A stretch of DNA of 64,000 bases from Niebla homalea (Eukaryota; Ascomycota; Lecanoromycetes; Lecanorales; Ramalinaceae): assembly GCA_019925105.1 (NCBI GenBank), contig JAHGAU010000016.1:868001-932000 (forward strand). The letters are read 5' to 3'. A model generated the notes under the pieces. That model saw nothing but the letters and a program-made list of their open reading frames with translations, did not search any database and was not told the DNA's origin. A program made the translations under genes and the position numbers. Numbering within the stretch: the stretch's first letter is position 1; each line of letters opens with the position of its first letter. Positions 34,924 to 46,781 of this stretch are shown in pieces.

Positions 34924-36480
34924 TTACACGAAACGCATGCTTCTCGACCACTCATCCCCCCCTACTTCGCGGAACTCGACGCCGTCCCCAAAGAATCCAG
35001 CCTCCGCCCAGGCCTTCATCTGGGGGGCGTCGTAGTCCCCATGGACCTCGCCACCATCGTGGCCGTCCGTCCACCGGAATTGCCACACCCCCCCGCCTCC
35101 GCTACCTCCATCCCCCCCGTTCCCCAACCCCAACTCGACTCCCGCCTTGGGCGGGTCCACCCACGCCTCACCAGTCTCCCGCTGGTATTGCCTCGCCAGC
35201 ATCTCTCGCACGGTATCGTAGATCTCCTCCTGACCCCTAGAGAGCAGCATATCGGCCGCACCCGTGATTGCCTCCACAGCCTCTCGACGGCTGACCTCCT
35301 TGGCATCGTCCTGCTCGGCGTCAACATCCATTGCATCCCGTTTCCCCTTGCCCCAGGACTTCTTCTTCTTCTTCGCTCCCTTGGCGAGCCTCCCCAATGC
35401 CTCCAGGAGCGTCTCCCCAACCTCCAACCGTTCAATCAAGGACCCCAGCAAGTCACTCGTCAACACCTTATCCTCCTCCACTTGGCGTTTCCTGCTGTCT
35501 GCCTCCCGCCGCTCCATCGCCTCTTTGGCCCGCTTCATGTCTTTCTTGCTGACGCCCTCCAACCACTGATCGTGCACCGCGTCCGGATCGGCCGCCTTGC
35601 GAACGTAGTTGCCCGCGCTGTCGAACCGGCCTTCCTCCTGCTCGGCACGCATGTTGAACGCGTCAAGTTTGGGGGCATGGTGCTTCTTGCTGCCGGCGCC
35701 CAACTCGTGATCGACTTCGTCGCCCATGTCCGCGCGGGTCTCGTCGTCGACTTCGCTTTCTGAGGAACTGCTTGCTCTGTCATCATCATCATCATCATCG
35801 TGATCGTGGGATGCAGCACCCGCTGCTGCTGCTGCTTCTGCTTGTTCCGGTGTTCGTTCCTTGGCCAGCGATGCTGATGTGCCGTTCCCCGATCCTGCCC
35901 CTTCATTCTTGCCGACCGAGAAATCGGCGCTGACGTGTCCACCGCTCTTACTCCCCAGCACTTCCCCTGGCACCGTCTCCCCCTCTGCCATGAACTTCAC
36001 CCCCTTCTTCTTCTTGGTTCCATTCCCAGCGCCACCACCACCACGTTCGCCTTCCCGCTCATTCCCCTCATCGTCAACATCCCCATCCCCTCCTTCCACC
36101 CCACCAGCCGCGGCCACATTCCCAGACTCCTCCAGATCGGCAAACATATCCGCTTCTTCCTCAGCCGCACCCCCCATCACATCCCCCTCATCCTTCTTCC
36201 TCCGCTTCGCAGCCACCCGGCCATCGAACCCGTCGTTGCTGCTGTCGGACTCGTACCCATCGATGTTGACGGCATTGCGTTTCGTGGCACCACCGGCGCC
36301 GCCGCCGCGCTTGCCGATCTCGTCCGCGTCGAGGAGAGGGTCGTCGGTGGGCGCGTCGGGGGGCAAGGTCGACGGGTTGCGGAGGTCGAATTGCTGCGTG
36401 CTGGATGAGTGTGATGAGGAGGCGTGAGCACGGGCGAAGGCGTCGGCCTCGTGGGTGGGGCGCGCGTGGCGGCGGGACAT
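34924..36480 (-). CDS. LIN1: GYF-domain U5 snRNP protein Lin1 (CD2BP2-like)
   Basis: One exon of 518 residues. The start is Met-Ser-Arg-Arg-His-Ala at 36480; the frame extends 19 codons further upstream but that part looks like leader. The N-terminal half is acidic and glycine rich with Asn-Ile-Asp-Gly-Tyr-Glu-Ser-Asp-Ser and a basic patch. The family marks Phe-Asn-Met-Arg-Ala-Glu-Gln-Glu-Glu-Gly and Phe-Asp-Ser-Ala-Gly-Asn-Tyr follow. Residues 465-518 form the GYF domain (Trp-Gln-Phe-Arg-Trp, then Tyr-Asp-Ala-Pro-Gln-Met-Lys-Ala-Trp). The signature Gly-Tyr-Phe is Gly-Phe-Phe here and the usual Gly-Pro-Phe/Tyr is Gly-Asp-Tyr. Lin1 binds proline-rich peptides and joins U5/tri-snRNP assembly. 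Confidence 0.9.
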   Translation of the reverse strand: MSRRHARPTHEADAFARAHASSSHSSSTQQFDLRNPSTLPPDAPTDDPLLDADEIGKRGGGAGGATKRNAVNIDGYESDSSNDGFDGRVAAKRRKKDEGDVMGGAAEEEADMFADLEESGNVAAAGGVEGGDGDVDDEGNEREGERGGGGAGNGTKKKKGVKFMAEGETVPGEVLGSKSGGHVSADFSVGKNEGAGSGNGTSASLAKERTPEQAEAAAAAGAASHDHDDDDDDDRASSSSESEVDDETRADMGDEVDHELGAGSKKHHAPKLDAFNMRAEQEEGRFDSAGNYVRKAADPDAVHDQWLEGVSKKDMKRAKEAMERREADSRKRQVEEDKVLTSDLLGSLIERLEVGETLLEALGRLAKGAKKKKKSWGKGKRDAMDVDAEQDDAKEVSRREAVEAITGAADMLLSRGQEEIYDTVREMLARQYQRETGEAWVDPPKAGVELGLGNGGDGGSGGGGVWQFRWTDGHDGGEVHGDYDAPQMKAWAEAGFFGDGVEFREVGGDEWSRSMRFV

Positions 36481-37270
36481 TGCAGCGTGTGTATGTGTGT
36501 GTATGCAAAAGAAGAGATATGGGGAAGTGATTGGCAAAGGGGGGGATTTGTGGGGATGTGTTTGTTGTGAGTATGCGTGTGTGTGCGCGGCGAACAGGCG
36601 CGCGGGTACGTGGGGAGCGTGGTGGTGGAAGGTGTGATTGCTACGGTTTTACGGGGAAAGGACGAATACGGTACGCGGTTTTTGGCTGGAAAAGGGGTGG
36701 ATTGTGTTTGGTATCTAGCTATCTACTGTTGAGATTCCTTCTGCTTCAGCTAACAGGGCAGTATTGATGGTGCTTGCAGCGTGGCAGCGTGTCTTGCTCC
36801 CTAAAATCTTGGAGAAGATGTGGTCAAGGTTGTTGTATGTCAGATTACAGGTCGTGGCATCGAAGCCGCTTCTTTTCCTTATCGATAGGTAGGTGTCTAA
36901 TAATAGAAGAGTAGACGAGCCCAAGACTTGCATACTACGATTGATGATCAATGCGAATGGCGGCAAAAGAATGTGTCCATTACTGGTCTGGGTCAATCAG
37001 CGTTAATATGGACGGATCGTTACTCGCATACCTTCATTAAATTAGTGTCTAATTTGGTGATTCTATCGTCACTCGTTCGAGCGATGTACATGGGAGGGAA
37101 CCAAACAAGTACAAATGCATCTCGGAAGGGAACGCCATGCTGCATCCTGCTTCGATCCCCTTTCTGTCATTGTTACAACGGACCTTCAACTCATGTCAAA
37201 AAGCTACTCCTTCTTTCGATCCTGCGAGCTCCTGGAGATCGATGTTGCATCTCATAGCGCTCGCTTCCAC
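36481..37270. other. LIN1 promoter and 3' region of the peptidase-like gene
   Basis: No supported gene. The stretch 36481-36670 has GT/TG-rich runs on the plus strand (CA-rich on the LIN1 strand), typical of a leader. Nothing else was seen. Confidence 0.45.
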
Positions 37271-38992
37271 TCAACTCGCTTGGACCGAAAGCGGAACTGT
37301 CATCGACCAGCTCATAGGGTGCATATCCTGCATTGGAGTATGTGGGGGCCGGCTCCCCAAATTCTTGATTCGGCCATGCTTGTTAGGGTCCAATACGTAA
37401 GCATTAGCTTTCGAATTCGCCGCCTCTCGTCGACGCCGGTACAGGAAGAACCCAATAGCAATGACGACTGCAATAGCGAATATAGTACCGATGGCTATGC
37501 CAGCAATTGCACCGCCCGAGGGTTCATCGCTTGATGACGGTGGGGATACGGTCGCCGCTGTTGGCTTTACACTCGTTGCCTCCGGTAAAGCTCTCCATGT
37601 CTTGCTCCAGGTATCTGCCCAGCTGTCGACGTTTGGTGCGAAACCCGATGAGCTCGTTATAGGTCTGTAATCAGGATTTGATGAGACTCCAGGGCCTGGG
37701 GCTTGCGCTAGATACCACTGGGTGCCCTCATCCCAATTGACGCCAGCAAATGCAGCCTGGAGAAAGGCTCGACCGAGGGAGTATGTTTGGTTTGCAGGAT
37801 CCTGAGGGGGCTGGCATGGGAAGTATTGCGTAGATTCCGCTATGAGAGGAGCTTCTAGAGTGAGATTGAGAAGCTGAAAGGGTACGTTGATTGTAAGATT
37901 GCTCAAGCCGCCATTGAGGGGGAAGGAAAAATTCAGATACGCCGGCGAGGTAATGATCGTAGTGTATTGGGGATCGTCAACGTTCCAAAAATACAGCCCG
38001 TACTTTGCATTATAGGTGACTGGTAGATGTTTGGCGATGGCGTTGCATGTACTATTCGGGAGGTTGAGGTAGGGCGCGGTAGGATTGATCAGAACTTGGA
38101 TCGAGCTTTGGCGAGAATGGGACAGCGTTTCGTTTCAGCCTGCCAAAAGGCCTTGTGAAGGTGTATTGTTGAAAGGTGACCCACCTCCCGCAACTCCAAT
38201 GCCAATATCATGAAGATCAATGAAGAATCTTGTGCTTGGATCATTAGCGTATGACTGTGCTGAGACAGGTGCGAGGACCCTTGACCGATCATAGCCTCCA
38301 AACCATAGAGCAAGGCTTAGCGGCGCAGACCCGTAGTGCAAGCCGTACGAAGAGGAGCCAACGACGTTTTGCTGTTTGAGGTAATTGGGTACCAGTGTTG
38401 CATTGAAGCTGGTTCCATCCCCAAGATAAAAGCTCTGATTGGGACTGACATTGCCGAGTGCCAGTTGTCCAATCTGCAACGGATACTGAGAACCATCAGG
38501 GTATACCATCCGTACTTCCGACCACATGAAGATGTCAAAGTCACTCACTGTGACATTTTGAGTTGATGCCCCAGCCCCTATGGCCAAGGTATCTGTCACC
38601 GAGCTTGCATTCCCCATTTGATACATAAGCGCTCCAGAAGTCCATGCACTATTAGGAGCCAGAACGCCGTGGTCTGGATTGATGTAGCCAAATGAGATGT
38701 TGCCATTGTTGAGACTGCTTGAATCCTCGAGCCGGAACAAGCCTGCGCTTCCACATGGAAGATGAGGTTGATCCTGGCAAGCATAGTTGGTAAGAATTTG
38801 AGATTGAAATGTGCCTCCTGGTAAAAGATCGATCTTCTGTGCCGGTGTCCCAAGCTCTACAGTCACAGCATGCCATGGCCCATCTGGTCCGTAGGTTGTG
38901 TCAGACTGCCTGATCTGTAATGGTGCAGCCTGTTGATAACTCCAGTCCAGAAGCGAAACAAAGATCATAAGAATGAATGAAACCTGTACCAT
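37271..38992 (-). pseudogene. Pepsin-like membrane protein lacking catalytic motifs, with in-frame stop
   Basis: One continuous frame of about 573 codons broken only by TGA at 38137-38135 (codon 286). The N-terminus is a signal peptide. The fold follows fungal A1 peptidase-like proteins: Trp-His-Ala-Val-Thr-Val-Glu-Leu-Gly-Thr-Pro-Ala-Gln, and many N-glycosylation sites. The expected first Asp-Thr-Gly is replaced by Leu-Leu-Pro-Gly-Gly, and the second by Leu-Ile-Asn-Pro-Thr-Ala-Pro-Tyr-Leu. A transmembrane helix (Gly-Gly-Ala-Ile-Ala-Gly-Ile to Gly-Phe-Phe-Leu-Tyr) is followed by four Arg and a cytosolic tail. Homology seems to run through the stop (Gly-Leu-Leu-Ala-Gly-stop-Asn-Glu), with no intron that restores the frame. 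It is a catalytically inactive surface protein, now either a pseudogene, a read-through gene or carrying a sequencing error. Confidence 0.6.
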
Positions 38993-40122
38993 GACCGCGA
39001 AGCGGTGTTGGAAGAAGGAAGCCTAGCGTTATAACAGCGCAGTCGAGAGTTCTCACCCAGGGACGAGTTCACCACGACAAGCTCAACCTCTTAAGGAGTC
39101 GTACCCTTCATGCGAAGATGCAAATTGAACTGCATGAAGACGAACCCGGCGCCGAATCTGGTCATGATACGTTCACATGTCACCAAATTCAGAACAGCAC
39201 AGAGAGACAATGGCGAGAAAGGCAGTCTTATCACAGGACATGCACGGAGCTCGGGCATGAAACGGCACTTGCACGGTTCCCATGAAGTGGACATTCAAAT
39301 CTGGTACCCAGGTGGGTGTGAAGGCAATGGGGCCACACCCATCGCTCGCACAAAATACTTCTGCGCCTGTCCAGGCTCCATGTTGGCCAGATTCAGACGA
39401 GCGCCCAAGGCCTACGAGGTGGCAACTCCATGATTTGAAGACCTCAACCGAGATTGAAGGCAGGGTGCAGACAGCCGGAGGAAAGCGGCGCTAACTGGTT
39501 CGCAGCAGTTCACCAGGAGATTGTTTCAAGATGACCGGATAAACAACAAGGTGAAAGCTGAGGGCTGCAAAGTGATGGCATTACTATAATGAAGCTGTGC
39601 AGAGTACGCGCCGGCTGCGTAAAAACGGCAAGCTAGACCTAATTCGGGCACACTAGCAGTCTTTCGCGCCCATCCAAATTTGTTCTCCAATGAACATTGT
39701 CTTGATCGCACCTCTTCAACCGCTGTATCTCGATCTAGATTAACATCACTGGTCACTAGACTTTTGAGATCTAGGAACGTGCTCGATCTGCTGGGCCAAG
39801 CCGGTAAAAGGGGTTGCAAGATGGCAAGCCAGCGCCCACTTGCTTCAGATCTGCATGGGCTTCATCTGGGCCCTCTCCAAGTCCACTGGATATGGCTCGT
39901 TGACTTCCAAAAGATTTATAGCCTGATGCCTCGTCTCCAGCACAATCTCTCTCCTGCAAATCTCAAAAATCTTTCATTCAATCCTCTGTGTTCAATCCGA
40001 TAACATACTGCTTTTCGCTCAGCTTTCGTTGAACTTTGATTCGGAATTGGCTAGCCTGGCTCATGCGCCCAATGGTATAGTCAAAAACAACGCTTCGTTA
40101 GCAGATCGAGTGTTCTGTCAGG
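38993..40122. other. Divergent intergenic region
   Basis: This lies between the start of the peptidase-like gene (-) and the glycosyltransferase start (+). Short open frames only. From about 39930 the plus strand has a CT and CAA-rich leader texture. Confidence 0.45.
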
Positions 40123-41445
40123 ATGGGCCATATACGACTGGGAGAGCTGCCCCGTTCACGACGCTACTACGGCTTTGTGGCAGCGACCATCCTTGCACTC
40201 CTTTTTCTTGTCATGAAAACTTCGCAACACCTGCGAAACATGGATAGAGCATCAGAATTGCAACAAGCAAGCGCAGCGAATGACGACTTCATCAATGTGC
40301 TTGACTGGTCACGATTTGCATATGTACAGTATGTGACTAACCTGCCGTACCTGTGTAACTCGGTAATGCTCTTTGAGAGTCTTTATCGCCTAGGCTCGAA
40401 GCCCGACCGCCTTATGCTGTACCCTGACTCCTTCTCGACCGAGGACAACAGTACAGTGAGTGCATTTCAACATCTCCATGCCCATTCGAGCAAGGGCATG
40501 GTTCCAACCATCCCTGCACTTGACAAAGCATCCTCGATCATGATCAATCTCGCTCCGCGATGAAGAGACATGTTTGAAAGGCACTCGCTGACTGAAGATC
40601 CGTACAGGAGGCTGTTCTGCTTCGGAAGGTCCGTGATGAGTACAAAGCAATCCTTAAACCAATTGAGGTTCAGTCGTATTATCCATCCAGCGATGATCGT
40701 AAGTCTACCACGGCAAGCCTCCATCCGGATCACGGACATCTGGAGCGCTGAACCCTCTGATAGCAACATGGGCTGAAAGCTACACAAAACTGCTCGCTTT
40801 CAATCAGACTCAATACGAACGGGTCCTTCATCTGGACAGTGACTCCACAGTCCTTCAACCCATGGACGAACTGTTCCATATCGAGCCCTCCTCTGTCGCC
40901 ATGCCGCGTGCCTACTGGCTAGGATTTGACGAGCGTACCTTGAGCTCACAATTGGTTCTCCTGAAGCCCTCGGCGTATGAATTTGATCGCTTGATGAATG
41001 CCTCGGACCAAGCAAATGGCACAAAGTACGATATGGACATTCTCACCGACGTCTATAAAGATGCCGCCTTGGTACTGCCTCATAGACCATACAATCTCAT
41101 CACGGGCGAGTTCCGGGGCTCGGAGCATTCAAAGTATATGGGCGACCCGGATCAGAGATGGGACCCGGACAGAATCCTCAAGGAAACCAAATTCATACAC
41201 TTCTCCGACTGGCCGCTGCAAAAGGTAATGACATTTTCTGCTAGCCTGACAACGGCATACGTGGCCAAGACAAAGTAAGCTTATTTGCAACGCAGCCATG
41301 GATTGCCTCCGCGCAAGAGGTCAAAGACGCAAAGCCTATTTGTGACCAATCTCCCGATGCGGACAACCCTATACCGTGCAGAGATGGGGAGCTATGGGCT
41401 TCTTTGTACGAGGGCTGGCGACGAAGGAGAGAAGTAGGTCTCTAA
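40123..41445 (+). CDS. Type II membrane glycosyltransferase, GT8 / GNT1-like
   Basis: Four exons, 40123-40455, 40608-40698, 40764-41224 and 41296-41445, all GT-AG and in phase, give 344 residues. A short basic cytosolic tail (Pro-Arg-Ser-Arg-Arg) precedes a signal anchor (Phe-Val-Ala-Ala-Thr-Ile-Leu-Ala-Leu-Leu-Phe), so it is a Golgi type II protein. Catalytic-domain marks are Val-Thr-Asn-Leu-Pro-Tyr-Leu-Cys-Asn-Ser, Trp-Ala-Glu-Ser-Tyr-Thr-Lys-Leu and Leu-His-Leu-Asp-Ser-Asp-Ser with the metal-binding Asp-x-Asp. His-Phe-Ser-Asp-Trp-Pro comes near the end. It resembles fungal glucose N-acetyltransferase (GNT1) and GT8 proteins that trim or cap glycans. Substrate and linkage cannot be told from sequence alone. 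The first intron lacks any stop in its early part and can be misread as exon. Confidence 0.85.
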
Positions 41446-43399
41446 TTGCAATGCTAGTTCAATGCTAATTGAAGTGGTAGGATATCTGTAATGTGATGAC
41501 TGATGACCACTAAATTATCAATCACTCTCATAATGAGGATTGACGGACAGCCAAGGCACCCTCGTGTATAGATATTTGGATCAAGTCGAAGAGCAAGCGA
41601 TATTGGACTGGACCGACAGATCAATTTTGAAAAGAAAGACATTGTTCTTTTGTATTGGAAGCTTAGGCGGAGGCTTGCGAGATGTTTGAACCGATCGAGA
41701 GGACGACTTGGGAAACGCTCCATATGACACTGAGGCAGATGCTCACCAGAAACGAAATACTCGAACCACTCATTTAGGTGGTCGCCCTGGACAGTCGACG
41801 ACACGGAACCATCTAAAATCGTCACCGTCTCAGTCCTCCTCCCTTCCTCCTTTCCCCTTTTACAGGATGTCAACCTTTTATCGATATCTTTCCGTGCTGT
41901 GACAAGAGCACAGGAATAAACAGCACGACCTCCTTTCACCTCCTTGTACCGCTTGACCTTCCTCGCGTTCTTCATATCTCCCAAAAGCCATTCTCTACGC
42001 TTGTGAACGCTGCCGAGTCCCTCCATCTGAGCGTATCCTCTCCATCTCTCCAACGAGCCACACATTGAAACAGTGTCTCTACCTCATTCCAACCCACGCG
42101 AGCATCATCCTACCACTTCACGCTTACAAGCCAACTACTGCCACAGTCAGCTGTTTCCACAGCCCCATTATCCCCACCCACTTTCCATTTCCATTTGGAA
42201 CCAGCCTTTCCCTTCCGCTTCACCACCCAACCCACCATCAACTTTCCCTCTCACCTCTGCAGCGCCCCACCAAGATACCCAAATACCACAAAATCACCCA
42301 CCTTCTTCCCCCACCACTTACCCAAAACCCTTCACTCCCTCCCTCGCTCTCCCCTGCACCACCTCACCTCACCCTGACCCATCCACCCCTTCGGTTAGAA
42401 AACCCACAATCTCTTCCCCCTCCCCCTTCCACAGCCGGCTGCCACGGATCACGCACTCCCACCATCTCCGCCATGCATGTATGCGTGCATACCCCTCTAT
42501 CATCAGCCGGGGGAATTGGTGGAGTATCACACAATTCTCCCCTCCCTCACTTTTCTTTTTTCCGGTGGGCGAACCCAGAGGAACCCAGCTCGCCAGGGTG
42601 AACGCCTTGGATTTTTTTGGACGTTGGATGGCGGACGGCGGAGGAGATGATGATGTGAGACGGGGGAGGAGAGTGGGAATCAGAGAGTGAGTGGAGGGTT
42701 CGGTAGGTAAGTAGGTAGGTAGGCAGGCACGGTGTTTGGCTCGGGGGAAATTAGCGGGGATGGCGGATGGGTTGTGCTGTGCGCGGCTTTGGGGGAGGGA
42801 TGGTGGTACAAAGCCGGGGGGGGGAGAGGTTTGGATTGGGGACGGCGAGGGCTGTGGGAAGGGTCGAGAGAGGGAGTATGGAGGGGTTTTAGGTGGGGAA
42901 GGATTGGGTAATGGTCTACCGCAGAGGGGAGATGGGGGAAAGACTTCTGGGCTCGAGGGAGAGGGGATGAGGGGAGGGAGGTTGGGTGGAGCGAGTGACG
43001 GGGGCGGCAGCATTGGAATCGTGAGGAGTATGACGTCGGAAGAGTAAGGGCGTGATTGGATGGCAGGCAGGAATGGATGGCGGATAGGGCGAGCAGAGTA
43101 GTCGAAAATGGTCAGGAGCTGAGTGTAAGCAATATCGCATCAAACAGTTATATTGACGGTGTTGTGAGGCTGTTTCTTCAAGGGTATGTGAAGGGAATGA
43201 TGGGGAGAGAAGCGATTAGAGGGCTTCTTTGATATGCCACGAGAAGGATTACATGAAGGAGTCGTTTCTGCAGATGCACCGAAGATTGAGTAAGTAACGG
43301 TGAATGATGATTTAGTAATACAAGCATGAAGGAGCCCAGCTCATTAGCCATTAAGAAATGAGATCTAATATCATTGAATCGTAGGTTTTTCGAGGCGCA
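41446..43399. other. Gene-free block with a sharp strand-composition switch
   Basis: About 2 kb with no convincing gene. From about 42065 to 42570 the plus strand is almost all C, T and A (pyrimidine rich), and from about 42600 to 43020 it turns strongly G and A rich. Long open frames on both strands here (up to 214 codons) are Pro/Ser-rich artefacts of this composition. It lies downstream of both HSF1 (-) and the glycosyltransferase (+). Confidence 0.5.
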
Positions 43400-44124
43400 T
43401 TACTCCACCGTGTTGGCCGTGTTGGCCGGGCTCGTTCCCTCCTCCCCCGAATCCATCTCTCTCACCCTCTCGCCGGGACCCAGCCCGCCCCCAGCGACCG
43501 CGCCATCGTGGCTGTCATCGCGCCCCGTCCCGTCAAAGCCAGACATCCCTCCTCCAGGGCCAGCATCCCCAAAGTCGAAATCCGGCAGCCCGGACCCGTC
43601 CCCAGACCCCCCAAAGTCCAGGCCGCTGAAGTCGCCGCCGGGGTTGTTGGCGTCGGCGAAGTAGTCGGAGCTGTTGAAGATGTTGTCGAGGTCCAAGGCG
43701 TCGTAGGAAGGGTTGTAGCTAGATGCAGTAGGCTCCACCCCAGGGATAGACCCGGAGGGCGACAGCGGAGTGAGGGTGTTGGACAGGTTGTTGATGTTGG
43801 CGCCTTGTTCGCGGATGATGTGGCCGATCTGATCAAGATTATTGGACGTGCGATCGAAGGGCGCGAGGCTGCCGCCACTGCCGTCTTGGGTGCCGGAAGG
43901 GGTGGATGGGAAGGCTAAAGTGTTGGCGTTATTTGAACCTTGTGGATACTCGTCGCCCATCAATTGCAACATGCTCTGGCGCTGGCCAGGAGTGAGTGGG
44001 GTGTTACCACCTGAGTTCTGAAGGTGGGAAAGCGCCTCGGAAAAGTCCATGGGAGCGTTGGGAGAGAATGAGGCGTTTTGTGCGTTGGCGTTGTTCAGCA
44101 TTGACATGATGTCCGCCTGGGGGA

Positions 44125-44161
<37 letters not shown>

Positions 44162-45702
44162 AGAGTCTTTGTTGATAGTATCCGGCCCCATGCGAGGGGA
44201 TTCGGACGAGCGGGCTGAAAGTGAAGCATCAGAGAGTTCCTGAATGGTGGGCGAGTGGAGTTGCTGAGGATCGTAGTTGTTGTGAACTTTGTCCGTATCG
44301 GACGGGAAAGTGGCGCTGGCCGGCGATAGTTTGGCAGCTTCGAGCAGACGTGGCAATTTTCGGACATGGGTGGAAAGTTTGCTTGGGTTCAGATCATCTG
44401 GTACATCTCCCATATCGACAATATTGCCGTGTTGCTGCTCGTTATTCGGAATATTGCTCGGAAACATGTCTCCCATGCCACCTTGTCCGGAGTGAAGATT
44501 TTTGTTATACACGGTGGCGAGGAAAGTCAGGATGGCGTTGATGGAAGTGTCGTGTTTCTCGTGCAAATCATGGAATGCTTTGGCTTGTCCATAGAGCTGC
44601 GCATGCTCTCGGCGGACCCCTTGCAGCATTTGCGTGATCTTGAATTGGGTCTCTCGTATACCTGAAAGCTCCCTCTGAACACTCGAGAGCTGTTCTTGGG
44701 ACGGGGATGTTGAAACGTTATTGCCCATCGTGAGAAGGTTCTGCCTGCCCCCTTGATAAGTGGGACCGTCATCGATTTGGTCTATGGTCGGTGAGATGGA
44801 GCCATTGTCTCGAGCATAAGTCTCATCCACATCCTCATCATAGTCTTCTTGCTTGGCTTTGGCGCCCTTTGCTCCACTCTTGGCCCCCTGAGTCTTTGGT
44901 TTTTGGATCAACCACAGCAGATTGGGGCGGCCGCGCTTGAAGTATGGGTTGGAGTATTCGCTTGGATTCTTATTCTTTCTTTCGCTTGCCCTCATCGAAT
45001 TGTCGGAGAGGCCGACCTTTTTGTGGAAGCCATACATGTTGAGCTGGCGCACAAATGAAGCATAATTGTTGTGTTTGAAGAGCTCGGGGATCAAAGTCTT
45101 GGCAAATTCATCTTCGTCCAGAACGATGAAGGAATCTCCACTCTGAGACCAGCAAATGAGATCGGTGTTTCGGGACTCGTCCAGGAAGCTATAAATATAT
45201 GCATTGTCAGCGACCTTGTTCTTGACAATCCAAGGACAATAGGGTAATATGTATACCTGCTCAGCTTTTGCACAAAGGGAGGTATCTGCTTCCTCTTCGA
45301 CTCGGCGTCCTTTTTCGCCATGGCAGCCTTCTGATCGAGGTCGTCAAAGGTGGGTAGAGCTCCCCAACCGTCATCATTCGTCAACTGTCCATCCGCGTTC
45401 CCTGCTTGCCACCCACCATTACCTGCGCCGGTGTAATTTTGAGTTGGTACCACAGGCTGATAGGGTCTTCGTGTGAGCTGATGTCCGAGTCGAGCTTGCT
45501 TATTGGCAAAAGGCATTGGTTCAAAAGGCCTTGGAGTGTCGGTCGCGTACGAGGTGGGATCAGGGTAGGTGCTCGTGGGAAGACCATTGTTATGAAATGT
45601 GGGAGATTCGACGGGACTTGGATTCGATTGGGGATTTTGCCCCAGCGGTGACGCGCCCGGCGCCGGTCGCTTGCGAGTTGTTCTAGTCTGATATGCAGTC
45701 AT
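43400..45702 (-). CDS. HSF1: Heat shock transcription factor HSF1
   Basis: Two exons, 45702-45257 and 45188-43400 (GTATAC to TATAG), give 744 residues. The intron falls inside the DNA-binding domain, as in other fungi. The domain starts near residue 141 (Pro-Pro-Phe-Val-Gln-Lys-Leu) and includes Asp-Ser-Phe-Ile-Val, then Phe-Lys-His-Asn-Asn-Tyr-Ala-Ser-Phe-Val-Arg-Gln-Leu-Asn-Met-Tyr-Gly-Phe, the recognition helix. An HR-A/B coiled coil for trimerisation follows (Gln-Glu-Gln-Leu-Ser-Ser-Val-Gln-Arg-Glu-Leu to Phe-Leu-Ala-Thr-Val-Tyr). The C-terminal half is rich in Ser, Asn, Asp and Gly with a run of 12 Gln and acidic Phe/Tyr motifs, a likely activation domain. HSF1 trimers bind HSEs upstream of chaperone genes such as the HSP70 at 63.2 kb. 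Confidence 0.96.
44126..44161 (-). repeat. CAG trinucleotide run coding 12 Gln in HSF1
   Basis: A pure (CTG)n on the plus strand, so uninterrupted CAG codons in the activation region of HSF1. Pure CAG rather than mixed CAG/CAA makes length variation between strains likely. Confidence 0.9.
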
Positions 45703-46781
45703 TTCGAGGTCGAATAATTATAAAAATACGTTGGAGGAAGAGGGAAATATGAACTGAATGTGATCGGTCCGTGTTGCTGGTTCCCTTTGCTGTTGATGAG
45801 GAAGCCGGATCTGTCGCTCCTTTCAAGATGTCACGGATGTGTGCCTTTGGAAATTTTTGCGTCTGCTGGCTTCTGGATGACACTCTGGAGTATGTGCAGG
45901 GTTATATATACTTTCCGAAGGCTTTTAGCTGACAAGAAGTATCAGGTATGGCCACAGAAAGAGCCAAATACTGCCAATGAAAGGACCAGACGCCAAACTG
46001 TTCGATCTATTGTTCATGCGCAAACCTTCCAGTGCCGCCTGTTCGTCTTACATCAAAGGGTAGTAGATCTTTAAGGGTCAAGCTGCAGGGAAATGAATTT
46101 AGGTGGAGCAAATAGTGGAAGGCTGTGGTGGGGGGGTTCCTCGAGCAGGATGATGATGGCGCCGGAAGCTTGCGCATGTGCATCAAAGGGGGGGATTGGC
46201 CCTTCACAATCATCAACAAGTGTTTGCCTAAAAGGCCAGAGCAATAGTACGGAGTTGCATGAATGAATTGACCCGCCTCCAGAGCAATCGACGTTCGATA
46301 AGCTTGAAAAATGACAAGGCTTGGGGGGATCGGAAGGCGGAAGCTTCTTTTTATTCTTGGCTGGAACTATTATATCATACTCCTAGAATAGAATATACGG
46401 ATGATGGCCTCACTGTACGACACGAGTCTATAGTTCTCCAGCACTCCGTCGTCCATGACAGAAGTGTGATACAACGTGTCAGGATTATGAGATAATGTCA
46501 AGGGGATAATCGTTTGTATTGCGCAGTATCTATCTACAAGAACGAAAGAAGGGAGATGGTGTTGGGAGGTCATTGATATCCGATCCATAACATACACATG
46601 ACCAAACCCGTTGTCAGGGCAAAAGCTCAAGGGGTATTATCATAACGTCGGGTGTCATGCAGCTGCTCTTCTGACACTGTGACTACTAAGAAAGCCGTGG
46701 CACACTTCACGTTCGTGTGATAATAGAGGCAAGCTTGTGTGAGGGTATTCAAAAAGGGGTAATCATGCGAATTCGCTTCCC
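45703..46781. other. HSF1 upstream region and CWC27 3' region
   Basis: CWC27 and HSF1 lie in the same direction, so this block holds the HSF1 promoter (nearer 45703) and the CWC27 terminator. No gene was seen. I found no confident HSE array for autoregulation. Confidence 0.45.

Noticed and set aside
41454..42065. 203-codon minus-strand open frame
   Set aside because: It has no domain, starts in the antisense of a CT-rich leader-like block and runs toward the glycosyltransferase stop. The composition follows the skewed DNA rather than a protein.
42065..43013. Long Pro/Ser-rich open frames on both strands
   Set aside because: They overlap in several frames at once and reflect the pyrimidine-rich composition, which has few stop codons.
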